From positions 1 to 64,000 of the forward strand of contig JAAFIR010000014.1 of assembly GCA_013297885.1 (NCBI GenBank): DNA of 64,000 bases, written 5' to 3'. The notes beneath the pieces are model-generated. The model made no database searches and was not told where the DNA came from. It saw only the letters and a program-made list of their open reading frames with translations. The DNA comes from Leptospirales bacterium (GTDB taxonomy: Bacteria > Spirochaetota > Leptospiria > Leptospirales > Leptospiraceae). The translations under genes and the position numbers were made by a program. Below, piece by piece: positions 54,835 through 62,676 of this stretch (position 1 is the first letter of the stretch; each line of letters starts with the position of its first letter).

Positions 54835-56112
54835 TTAAGTAGCTTCAAAAAAAGGATGGGATTTAATATCTTCATAATAATCTTCTGAAAACAATTCAAA
54901 CAAATCACCTTTAGCTTGGTAATGTTTTGATAACGCAGTAAATACTTCCAGTTCAGAATCTGAAATTGGTACTTTAAAAATATTACGGGTGAGAATTTCA
55001 GCACATCTTAAAATACGATCTAAATCTGAAACAGAAGAAAACTCACTCATAGAAAAATTTTGATTTTTCATTATTGTTTTAAAAACTTCTGGCATATTCC
55101 ACTTTTCAAAAATAAACACTCCAACTTCTAAATGATTTAAATTGTATTCTTCTTTTTCTAAAACTGAAAGATCTGAAGGAGTAGTTTCAAAAGTAGTTAA
55201 TATATCAGTATAAGATTTTGGTGAATTTAATGCAAGAACTGTCATACCAATTTTACGCATCATTCCTGATAAAAATAATTCTTCTCTTAAAGATTTTAAA
55301 TTAAAAGGAGCAGTTAAATCAAGTGCGATTAGTGCTGTTAAAATTGGACTTTCTAATAAATGTTTTTTAAACAAATCAGAATAAGTCAAATTTCTAGATA
55401 TATGTTTTTTTGTTTGTAACATTACTATATTTTTTATAGTTTTGAGTCCCAATAAAGTAATTGCTTCTTTAATTGTTTGGATTTTTTTTGACCGACCATA
55501 ATATGCTGAATTTGATATCCTCAAAAGATCTGCGGCAATTGATTTGTCGGGTAAAATAATTTGCTCTAATTCATTACTTCCTCCAGTTGCCTCTTCTTCA
55601 AATTGTAAAATTTTTGAAGCTATACTTGGTAGAGGTGGAATACTTAATGCCTCCATTTTTATTGGTTCTTTTTTTTGAATAATTTTTGATTGTAAAATTA
55701 AATCATTTCTTCCTAGAAGTTGAATCAATTTTTCTTCTAAAATAATTTTATTATAAGGTTTTAGAATATAGGAATCTATTTTCATTTTCATCAATTCTGA
55801 AATTACTTCTTTTTCTTTATTTCCAGTTACTATTACAATTTTAATTTTTGGAAAAATTGGTTTAATTTCTTTAAGAACTTCAATAGCATTTTTGGAATCC
55901 ATTTTAAAATCTAAAAAAATTATATCTGGTACAGGACTTGAATAGTTCAAATATTCAATTACAGCTTCACCACTCGAAACATCAGCAAGCACATTAAAAT
56001 GAAGGATTTGTAAAAATTTTTTTAACAATGCTCTTTCTGAAAACGAATCTTCTGCAATTAATACATTATAACTTTGACCTGTACTTACAGTTATTCCAAT
56101 TGGTTGTGTCAT
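54835..56112 (-). CDS. Receiver-HDOD response regulator
   Basis: The 425-residue protein has an N-terminal receiver (about 15-135; acceptor Asp 68 in IIFLDFKMDS, Lys in ILKPYNK) and an HDOD domain (about 150-350; SIPPLPSIASKILQFEEEA, then AADLLRISNSAYYG). HDOD domains lack the metal site of HD phosphodiesterases and act in signalling through unknown outputs. It is the likely partner of the hybrid kinase that follows 5 bases downstream. Confidence 0.9.
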   Translation of the reverse strand: MTQPIGITVSTGQSYNVLIAEDSFSERALLKKFLQILHFNVLADVSSGEAVIEYLNYSSPVPDIIFLDFKMDSKNAIEVLKEIKPIFPKIKIVIVTGNKEKEVISELMKMKIDSYILKPYNKIILEEKLIQLLGRNDLILQSKIIQKKEPIKMEALSIPPLPSIASKILQFEEEATGGSNELEQIILPDKSIAADLLRISNSAYYGRSKKIQTIKEAITLLGLKTIKNIVMLQTKKHISRNLTYSDLFKKHLLESPILTALIALDLTAPFNLKSLREELFLSGMMRKIGMTVLALNSPKSYTDILTTFETTPSDLSVLEKEEYNLNHLEVGVFIFEKWNMPEVFKTIMKNQNFSMSEFSSVSDLDRILRCAEILTRNIFKVPISDSELEVFTALSKHYQAKGDLFELFSEDYYEDIKSHPFFEAT

Positions 56113-56314
56113 TTTGTCAAAATAATTATTTTAAAATTAATTCGCAATAGAATTAATTTTATTATTGTAAAAATTATTTTCAATTTGCATTAAATTAAAA
56201 TTTATAACTATTAGTTCGATATTGACAAAACTGTAGATATGGATTAATAAAATTTTTTAAAAGAGAATTTTTTTTATTTTAATATAAGTAATAGAGCTAA
56301 TTCAAGAGTTTGAA

Positions 56315-56422
56315 GCGATTGGGATTAGCGAAGCGGAGCTATTCTGAAAAGCCTCTGAATTTAGTCAGAGTTTTTTCAGAAGTAGCTAAAAGCCCGGTTT
56401 TTGCAATAGCAAAAAATCGCCC
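56315..56422 (+). repeat. Structured intergenic repeat, copy H
   Basis: Box 1 GCGATTGGGATTAGCG, hairpin 1 (TTCTGAAAA..CTCTGA and TCAGAG..TTTTCAGAA), box 2 GAAGTAGCTAAAAGCCCGG, hairpin 2 (TTTTTGC, AATA, GCAAAAA) and box 3 ATCGCCC. The terminal helix is GCGATT/AATCGC. The box 3 end lies 25 bases from the stop of the acyltransferase gene. Confidence 0.8.
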
Positions 56423-56446
56423 AAAACTTCTTAAGAAAGTTTTATA

Positions 56447-57724
56447 TCAAACTAGACTTTCAGTATCAAACGGTTTAACGATTGGTCTAGATAAATACAT
56501 AGAAGAATCTAAAAGCTCTTGCATATCTTTTCTTAATCGTTCCATCATTTTGTCAACAGTAGGTTTTTTTTGTGTTTTGTATTCGCCATAATACTCAGAA
56601 ATTTTAAATGGTTTTTTAAAAGTTACATAAGCTTTGCGAGGAAGATGAGTTGGCTCTCCTCCTAATGCTCTAGGAATTTTTCCAAAAATATAAGATTCAT
56701 AACGAGCAAGCCATTCATAAAATCTCTCAGGGGTTGGATTCGCAGCTAAATAATCTCCTTTGATCACTATAAAGTCAAATGCTTTGATACATTCTTTTTT
56801 GAAATATTCTGCTTCAGATTCAGACATCTTAGGAAGTTTATCATCAGTATAACCAATTGAAACAAGTTCCATCACGGCAAATAATTGTCTTAATTTTAAA
56901 ATTGCATCTTGGTCACGATTGTATGTTTTTATTGAAAAACGATCTGCAAGATTATCCAAAATTGTATGTCGAATTCTTCCAATGCGATAGTCAAAATCAT
57001 GTTTATCACCATCTTTGATATTGTATTCAGCTTCTGCTTCTTCAATCATACATCTACCAATTGTTAAAAATCTTCTTAACATATTTTTTCTGCCGGGATT
57101 GATATTATACCTAGATTCAATTTTAGAAGCAGAATCATCAAGGTCAGCAAAAATTTCTTTTTCAGTTGCATCAACTGTATATTTCATAAATGCAGGAAGA
57201 ATTAATAAATCTCCTCCTTTATCAGTTTTTAAAATATCTTCATATCCCCAAAAAGCTAATTGTGCTAAACCAGATTGAAATGGCATGAGATTATCGTTTT
57301 CACCACTTGTTGGTTCTCCTTCAGGAAACAGCACAAGCTTTCCTTCTTTGTCTGCAAGAGCTTGTCTTGCTGCTTTCAAAGATTCTCTATCTGCAATTCC
57401 AGCTATCACTGAAAAAGCTCCTATGTTTGAAATTACTTTTCCAACAATTCCAAATGACCAATCAAAAACTTGACGTGAAGCCATGTACTTAAATCTAGAA
57501 CCCATTAAGTTCGCAATATGAAATGAAATTGGAGGCTCTGCTGTTGTGGGATGATTGGAAAAAAATATCAGTCTTTCTTTTTTTAAGGAGCGAAGCATTT
57601 CTTTGTCTTCATCTGTGATAATCACTTCGTTAATATTCTGAACTGATTTTAATAAAACTGGAAGAAGTAAATCAATAGTCCAATTTAAAGCCAAATTAAA
57701 ATTTGCTGGGATAAATGCTTGCAT
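56447..57724 (-). CDS. PlsC-like acyltransferase
   Basis: The 425-residue protein carries a glycerolipid acyltransferase domain in its first 230 residues. Motif I is FFSNHPTTAEPP, where the usual HxxxxD is HxxxxE. Motif III is VLFPEGEPTSG. The C-terminal 190 residues are helical, of unknown role, and end in a motif-poor tail. The likely substrate is a lysophospholipid or a related acyl acceptor in the inner membrane. The Glu in motif I may alter activity or reflect a subfamily. Confidence 0.8.
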   Translation of the reverse strand: MQAFIPANFNLALNWTIDLLLPVLLKSVQNINEVIITDEDKEMLRSLKKERLIFFSNHPTTAEPPISFHIANLMGSRFKYMASRQVFDWSFGIVGKVISNIGAFSVIAGIADRESLKAARQALADKEGKLVLFPEGEPTSGENDNLMPFQSGLAQLAFWGYEDILKTDKGGDLLILPAFMKYTVDATEKEIFADLDDSASKIESRYNINPGRKNMLRRFLTIGRCMIEEAEAEYNIKDGDKHDFDYRIGRIRHTILDNLADRFSIKTYNRDQDAILKLRQLFAVMELVSIGYTDDKLPKMSESEAEYFKKECIKAFDFIVIKGDYLAANPTPERFYEWLARYESYIFGKIPRALGGEPTHLPRKAYVTFKKPFKISEYYGEYKTQKKPTVDKMMERLRKDMQELLDSSMYLSRPIVKPFDTESLV

Positions 57725-57858
57725 AGAAACCTCAAGTATTGATTTCTAAATCAAATTTATTTTTTGCAAGTGAAAAAAATAATTAACTCAAATTTCTTTG
57801 TTTCTATTTGAAAGATGTTCAATTTAAATAATTTTTGGAAGTCCTAGAGCCTGTCAAA

Positions 57859-57953
57859 GGGCGATTCGCTGCATGCAGCGACCGAGCTGCTTTGGACTTC
57901 ACTATCGTTTCGGTCTCTTTAAGACAGCTTCGCTTCCTCCGCATCTCTATCGC
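57859..57953 (-). repeat. Structured intergenic repeat, copy I (GC-rich subtype)
   Basis: On the minus strand: GCGATAGAGATGCGGAGG (box 1 variant), a middle section with GCTGTCTT/AGAGAC pairing, box 2 AAAGCAGCTCGG, hairpin 2 (CGCTGCATGCAGCG) and box 3 ATCGCCC. Terminal helix GCGAT/ATCGC. It is nearly the same as copy J, with a 10-base insertion. The remaining gap to 58072 shows only a 13-codon frame I do not support. Confidence 0.8.
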
Positions 57954-58072
57954 TTGTAGATTAAAAAATTAACTGAAAAGATATAACTTATTTTTTTAAA
58001 TGGCTTCAAACTCAGAAGAAACCAAATCCAAAGAAAGATAAGATATTGAAGTAAGCTAGGTAAGTAAAAGTT

Positions 58073-59002
58073 TTATAAATAAATATTAAAATTTGCTAAT
58101 AGACCAAATGTTTCAAGAATGGGAGAGTTTTCTCCTTTAACTGTTCTTGAATAAAACAAAGTATAAAAATTTCCATCTGAATCTCTGTAACCAATTGAAA
58201 ATTCTTGCCTTAGAAAACTTTCTTTTCTAGCCCAATCAGGTCTCTCAGTTGCAAGCCATCTTTGTTGTAATAAATTCTCTAAAGTTGGTCGTTGATTTGT
58301 TTGAGGTTGAACGCTCGGCGGAATCTGAGATTCATTTTGAGCAGGGTCTGCAAAAGCATAACCACCTAATGAATCTTGACCTCTATAACCTCCAACAAGA
58401 TAAAATTTTTTGAAAATGTTTTTGTACAAGAAATAGGAATACAATCTATCATCAGGAATTGGATTTTCTCTTTTGCGATGACCAATATCTCCGTAAGTCC
58501 CTAAACCATAGAAATTAAAGTCCTTCGCAAAGTAGATATTTATTTCTCCTCCGTTTGCACCATCTCCTAAAGATTGAGGTCTTCTATCATAGTCACCTTT
58601 TTTGATGCCACCAAGTCTTACTGAAATTGTTGGCATCCAATCATATTTGGAATCTGTTTCATCAAAAATTTTATAACGGATACCAAATCTAGTATCAATA
58701 AAACCATGTTTTGTTGTGCTGAGATTTTCATACTCTACTCCTGCGTAAGGATAGTAGTTCGATATTTTTGAAATCTTCCCATAACCGATTGTCATATCCA
58801 AAGTTAATCTATCTGAAATACCATATTGAAGAGCAGTTTGAAAAACCACAATACGATAAGGACTTGGTAGAAACGGGCTATTGTATTCTGATTTGATTGT
58901 AGAAGGTTGTATCCACAAAGCCTTGCCGTAAGGAGCAAATGCAGTTTGAGAATAAATAGAACTTGAGATTAAAAATAAAACTAGTAGTTTCAGAAATTTC
59001 AT
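58073..59002 (-). CDS. Putative outer-membrane beta-barrel protein
   Basis: The 309-residue product has a cleavable signal peptide (MKFLKLLVLFLISSSIYSQ). The rest shows alternating short strands with aromatic belts (RIVVFQTALQYGISDRLTL, FIDTRFGIRYKIFDETD, FYLVGGYRGQDSLGGYAF) and ends with hydrophobic residues (LANFNIYL), as outer-membrane barrels do. I do not recognise the family. It would sit in the outer membrane of a diderm. It is monocistronic. Confidence 0.7.
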   Translation of the reverse strand: MKFLKLLVLFLISSSIYSQTAFAPYGKALWIQPSTIKSEYNSPFLPSPYRIVVFQTALQYGISDRLTLDMTIGYGKISKISNYYPYAGVEYENLSTTKHGFIDTRFGIRYKIFDETDSKYDWMPTISVRLGGIKKGDYDRRPQSLGDGANGGEINIYFAKDFNFYGLGTYGDIGHRKRENPIPDDRLYSYFLYKNIFKKFYLVGGYRGQDSLGGYAFADPAQNESQIPPSVQPQTNQRPTLENLLQQRWLATERPDWARKESFLRQEFSIGYRDSDGNFYTLFYSRTVKGENSPILETFGLLANFNIYL

Positions 59003-59194
59003 TAAATGATTTTATTATACAGTTACAATACAGAAATACTTGTCTATTAATTTTGAATAGCTATATAAAATAGTGTTCAAAATAAATTTAAAATATATTC
59101 AAGTGTATTTTGATATTGATTTGAAAAAAAATTAGCAATCATTTTTAAAAAAAGATTCGCTAATTTTAGTAATATTCATAAGGTAGATTTTATT

Positions 59195-59542
59195 ATGAAG
59201 AATTTTTTTATCTTATTTATTTTTTTCAATTCAATTTACAATTATACATTTGCTTCAGGTGGATTTGGAGGTGGAGTTGAGCAAATTTCTCAAGGTAGAG
59301 ATAAGGAAAAATTTCACTTAGGCAAAAGTATATATAACATTGAAATTGAAATCTCAAAAGATGCTACAAATAAATCAGAAACTCAATTAACAAGATTAGA
59401 ATTTTTGCAAAATTCCCTTCCTAATCCTGAAAAGAAAAGAGTGAATCTTCCTAAACTTGCTGGTAAATTAACTGATAATCAATTAGATGCATTAGAGTAT
59501 TTTTTAAGTATTAGATTTAATATTCAGTTAGATAAAAAATAG
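59195..59542 (+). CDS. Small secreted hypothetical protein
   Basis: The 115-residue protein has a signal peptide (KNFFILFIFFNSIYNYTFAS) followed by GGFGGGVEQISQGRDKEKFH and a charged, helical remainder. No cysteine or catalytic residue is present. It is probably periplasmic. I do not recognise it. It overlaps the convergent glycosyltransferase gene by 19 bases. Confidence 0.6.
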   Translation: MKNFFILFIFFNSIYNYTFASGGFGGGVEQISQGRDKEKFHLGKSIYNIEIEISKDATNKSETQLTRLEFLQNSLPNPEKKRVNLPKLAGKLTDNQLDALEYFLSIRFNIQLDKK

Positions 59543-60882
59543 CATTTTTTTAAATAACATAATTCAATTATGAGAATCGAAATAAATTCTATATAAATTA
59601 TTTCTTCTGGTAAATTATAAAATCCAAACTCGCTAGAATTGTTTAAATTTATTCCTAAATTCAAATTAGTTAAATAAGCAAGTTGTGGAATTAAAATTAT
59701 TATCCAAGAAAATTTTAAAGTTGGATAAGTTAAAAAATAAAAAGGAGTTAGTATTAAAAAATACCAAGGATTAACAATTGAAGATAATTGTAAATAAATA
59801 AGAAAAGAATAAAACATCCAAATTGTACCATTCTGTTTATGAGTAAAAATTCTTTTTGAATGGATCACTGAATAGAATAAAAAACAAAACAGAATCGAAT
59901 AACAAATTACACCGGCAATTTTGTGATTGCTGAAAATTTTAATATAATGAAAGAATAATGAATTAAATTCAAATTCTTTTGCAAAAAGTAAAATCTTATC
60001 TATTCCAAAATTTCCATTCTCTTGAACGATTAAATGAAAAAGGAAATAAGGAAATACAAATCCAAACAAAATGAAAAATAATTTATAAAACATATTTAAT
60101 TTTTTAGAATGTGAATTATGAAATAAAAAATAAGGCAATAAAACAAATAAAAATATTTTTGAATGAATTGCTATTCCCAAAATAAAAAAAGAAAATTTAT
60201 ACCATTTTTTTTTAAATAAAAAAATTGCAGTTACTATAAAAAAAATACAAATGATTTCAAAATGTCCATTCAAATAAGTTTCTTTCATTATTACTGGAAA
60301 TAAAAAATAAAGGATTGCTTTTTTTGAATTTCCTATTTTTTTAATCATCAAAAAAATAGCTAAATCAAAGATTACATATCCAGCTTTTAAAAAACTAATT
60401 GATAAAGGAAAAAATATTGCAGTGACATAGAAGTAGAATTCTATAATTGGTGAATATATTGCCGACCAATCTGGATGATTGATTCTAGATAAAATCTCAA
60501 TAGATTGAAAATCATTTTGAAAATGAAAATTTTTTCCGAAGTAAAATTCAGGAGGATGTTTGTAAGGAGAAATTCCAAGTTTTATTAAATTCCCTTCCCA
60601 TAAATACCTAGCCCAATCATCTTCCCAAAGTGGATTAGAAAATGAAAAAAAAAGTTTAACTATAACTCCAAATATTACTAAGAAAAAAAAATATTTCTCA
60701 AAAAAATTTTTGTTTATACTAAATAGGAATGAATATAAAAAACAGATCATAAATAATATCATTAAGAAAAAAATAATTCCTGATTGTACATTTATAATTT
60801 CAAAAAAACAAAAAATAGAAATTAATAAAAGAGAAATACAATAGCTAAATAAAAATAGATTTTGAGTTAAATTTAATTTCAT
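59524..60882 (-). CDS. Membrane glycosyltransferase (GT-C, DUF2029/GT87-like)
   Basis: The protein (452 residues from ATG 60882) has about 11-12 membrane segments. The first loop contains WEDDWARYLWEGNLIKLG and SPYKHPPEFYFG, the DD...RY..WEG...G..PY pattern of polyprenol-phosphate-sugar dependent transferases. Such enzymes add sugars to a lipid-linked or envelope acceptor. The ORF is open further upstream, but MKLNLTQN is the better start. It is divergent from two other sugar-transfer genes. Confidence 0.8.
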   Translation of the reverse strand: MKLNLTQNLFLFSYCISLLLISIFCFFEIINVQSGIIFFLMILFMICFLYSFLFSINKNFFEKYFFFLVIFGVIVKLFFSFSNPLWEDDWARYLWEGNLIKLGISPYKHPPEFYFGKNFHFQNDFQSIEILSRINHPDWSAIYSPIIEFYFYVTAIFFPLSISFLKAGYVIFDLAIFLMIKKIGNSKKAILYFLFPVIMKETYLNGHFEIICIFFIVTAIFLFKKKWYKFSFFILGIAIHSKIFLFVLLPYFLFHNSHSKKLNMFYKLFFILFGFVFPYFLFHLIVQENGNFGIDKILLFAKEFEFNSLFFHYIKIFSNHKIAGVICYSILFCFLFYSVIHSKRIFTHKQNGTIWMFYSFLIYLQLSSIVNPWYFLILTPFYFLTYPTLKFSWIIILIPQLAYLTNLNLGINLNNSSEFGFYNLPEEIIYIEFISILIIELCYLKKCYFLSN

Positions 60883-61073
60883 TTTATGATTAACATATTT
60901 AATTAGTATCAAGTTCGATCTAACTAACAATATTACTTAATAGGTTGTTTGACCTACAACTTCTTTTTTTTAATTTTTTTAAATTTAGTATGAAGTAAAA
61001 TAACTTATTTTTTCAATAAATAAATTCAACTAATTAGTTGTAAATTCAAATAGCAATTAGAAGTTAAATTAAA

Positions 61074-61847
61074 ATGTCACCTCCTAAAAAAGATTCAATA
61101 ATTCAAGATGGTTATATCATCATACCCGCAAGAAATGAAGAAAAAAATTTACCTTTAGTAGTTCAAGGAATATTAGAAAATTTGAATATAGAAAAAGATA
61201 AAATAATTTTAGTGAATAATGCCTCAAAAGATGGAACAGAAACTATAGCAAAAAATCTTGGACTAAAAGTTATTCATGAGCCAAAAATAGGTTATGGAAA
61301 TGCTTGTCTAGCAGCTCTAACGCACATAGAAAAATCACAAATAAATCCAGAATGGATTATCATAATGGATGCTGATTTTTCTGATGATCCAATTGACTTG
61401 AATCGAATATTTTTTTCTTACAAAAATAGTAAATTTGATTTAGTGATTGGTTCAAGATTGATAAATAAAATTGAAAAAGATTCCATGACAAGTTTGCAAA
61501 TTTTTGGAAACAAACTGACTTGTTTTTTGATTCAAATTTTTTATAAAGTAAAATTTACAGATCTCGGCTCACTCAGAATTATTCGATATAATTCTCTTAA
61601 AGAAATGAACTTAAAAGATAAAACTTGGGGATGGAATATTGAAATGCAAATAAGAGCAATTCAAAAAGGATTTTCTATACTTGAAATTCCGGTGAATTAT
61701 AGAAAAAGAAAATTTGGGAAATCTAAAATCTCTGGAACAGTATTTATGGCTTTTAAAGTGGGAGTTAAAATTTTATTTATATTTTTTAAATTAGTTATTC
61801 AAGAAAAAATACAAAGCTACGTGAAATGGAAACAAAGAAAGCTTTAA
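61074..61847 (+). CDS. GT2-family glycosyltransferase
   Basis: The 257-residue enzyme is a GT-A fold transferase like dolichol-phosphate mannosyltransferase: IIPARNEEKNLPLVVQG, LVNNASKDGTETIAKNLGL, the WIIIMDADFSDDP metal-binding DxD region, and the acceptor block KTWGWNIEMQIRAI. The C-terminal basic patch with EIPVNYRKRKFGKSKISG is typical of the family. It overlaps the next gene by 22 bases. Together they resemble the paired TIGR04283/TIGR04282 genes. Confidence 0.88.
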   Translation: MSPPKKDSIIQDGYIIIPARNEEKNLPLVVQGILENLNIEKDKIILVNNASKDGTETIAKNLGLKVIHEPKIGYGNACLAALTHIEKSQINPEWIIIMDADFSDDPIDLNRIFFSYKNSKFDLVIGSRLINKIEKDSMTSLQIFGNKLTCFLIQIFYKVKFTDLGSLRIIRYNSLKEMNLKDKTWGWNIEMQIRAIQKGFSILEIPVNYRKRKFGKSKISGTVFMAFKVGVKILFIFFKLVIQEKIQSYVKWKQRKL

Positions 61848-62431
61848 TCATTTTTGCAAAAAATCCAATTTCAGGAAATGTAAAAACAAGATTAGCTATT
61901 TCTATTGGTGAAAAAAAAGCTTTAGAAATTTATAATCAACTTTTGGAAATTGTTTTCCAATACACGGTTGATCTATCTTGTGATAAAATTGTTTATTGGG
62001 ATGGTGGATTACCAATTCATCATCCTTTTGATAAAAAAATATACTTTCATAAAGAACAAGTCTCTGGAGATTTAGGGATTAAAATGAAATCAGCATTTAA
62101 AGAAGAATTTAAACTGTACAACAAAATTTGTATTATTGGTTCAGATTCTGTTGAGTTGACTAAAGAGATAATTCAAACAGCTTTTGATTCTCTTACCAAA
62201 ACAGATATTGTGATTGGTCCAGCATTTGATGGAGGTTATTATTTATTAGGAATGAATGAACTTCACGAATCTTTGTTTGAAGAAATTCAATGGAGCACTG
62301 ATAAAGTGCTAAATCAAACTTACAAAAAAATTCAAAATCTATCTCTTTCTTTTACTAGCTTACAAACTTTATCAGATATTGACACAGTTGAAGATTATAA
62401 TAAACAAAAAAATAAATTTAAATCTATATGA
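61826..62431 (+). CDS. DUF2064/TIGR04282-family glycosyltransferase
   Basis: The 201-residue protein has the nucleotidyl/glycosyl-transferase start ALIIFAKNPISGNVKTRLA, then YWDGGLPIHHPF, ICIIGSDSVELTKEI and VIGPAFDGGYYLLGMN. The family is named for arsenosugar synthesis clusters but occurs widely with GT2 partners. The overlap with the GT2 gene implies a joint role. The arsenic link is not supported here; no arsM or radical SAM arsenosugar gene is present. Confidence 0.88.
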   Translation: METKKALIIFAKNPISGNVKTRLAISIGEKKALEIYNQLLEIVFQYTVDLSCDKIVYWDGGLPIHHPFDKKIYFHKEQVSGDLGIKMKSAFKEEFKLYNKICIIGSDSVELTKEIIQTAFDSLTKTDIVIGPAFDGGYYLLGMNELHESLFEEIQWSTDKVLNQTYKKIQNLSLSFTSLQTLSDIDTVEDYNKQKNKFKSI

Positions 62432-62458
62432 TCTCATAAAATAATTTTTGAGGTGGTT

Positions 62459-62492
62459 CACCCTGAGCTTGCGTTGCACTGAGCTTGTCGAA
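62459..62492. repeat. CTGAGCTTG repeat motif
   Basis: CACCCTGAGCTTG is followed by CACTGAGCTTGTCGAA. Similar CTGAGC(T/C)TGTCGAA strings are common intergenic repeats in many unrelated bacteria. It stands directly before copy J of the structured repeat; a weaker form (GAGCCTGTCAAA) precedes copy I. Confidence 0.5.
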
Positions 62493-62501
62493 TGTGTCGA
62501 T

Positions 62502-62585
62502 GGGCGATTCGCTGCAGGCAGCGACCGAGCTGCTTCGGACTTCGGTCTCTTCGAGACAGCTTCGCTTCCTCCGCATCTCTATCGC
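62502..62585 (-). repeat. Structured intergenic repeat, copy J (GC-rich subtype)
   Basis: On the minus strand: GCGATAGAGATGCGGAGG, hairpin 1 (GTCTC, GA, AGAGAC region), box 2 GAAGCAGCTCGG, hairpin 2 (CGCTGC, CT, GCAGCG) and box 3 ATCGCCC. Terminal helix GCGAT/ATCGC. It is almost identical to copy I over 80 bases. It lies between the DUF2064 gene and the last gene. Confidence 0.85.
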
Positions 62586-62676
62586 TAGTAGAGTAGAAAT
62601 CAAACTGAACAAAATAATTCTTTAAAATTTATTTTGACTTCTTTACTTTTTAAAAATTCTTTTGATATTGGATTTT

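Noticed and set aside
61826-62431. An arsenosugar biosynthesis locus
   Set aside because: The family name is suggestive, but no arsM, arsenosugar radical SAM gene or other arsenic gene is in the window.
3685-62585. The repeats as integron attC sites
   Set aside because: The boxes lack the GTTRRRY/RYYYAAC core sites, no integrase is present and genes between copies are not cassette-like.
3685-62585. A CRISPR array
   Set aside because: The repeat copies are kilobases apart, in both orientations, with no regular spacers and no cas genes.
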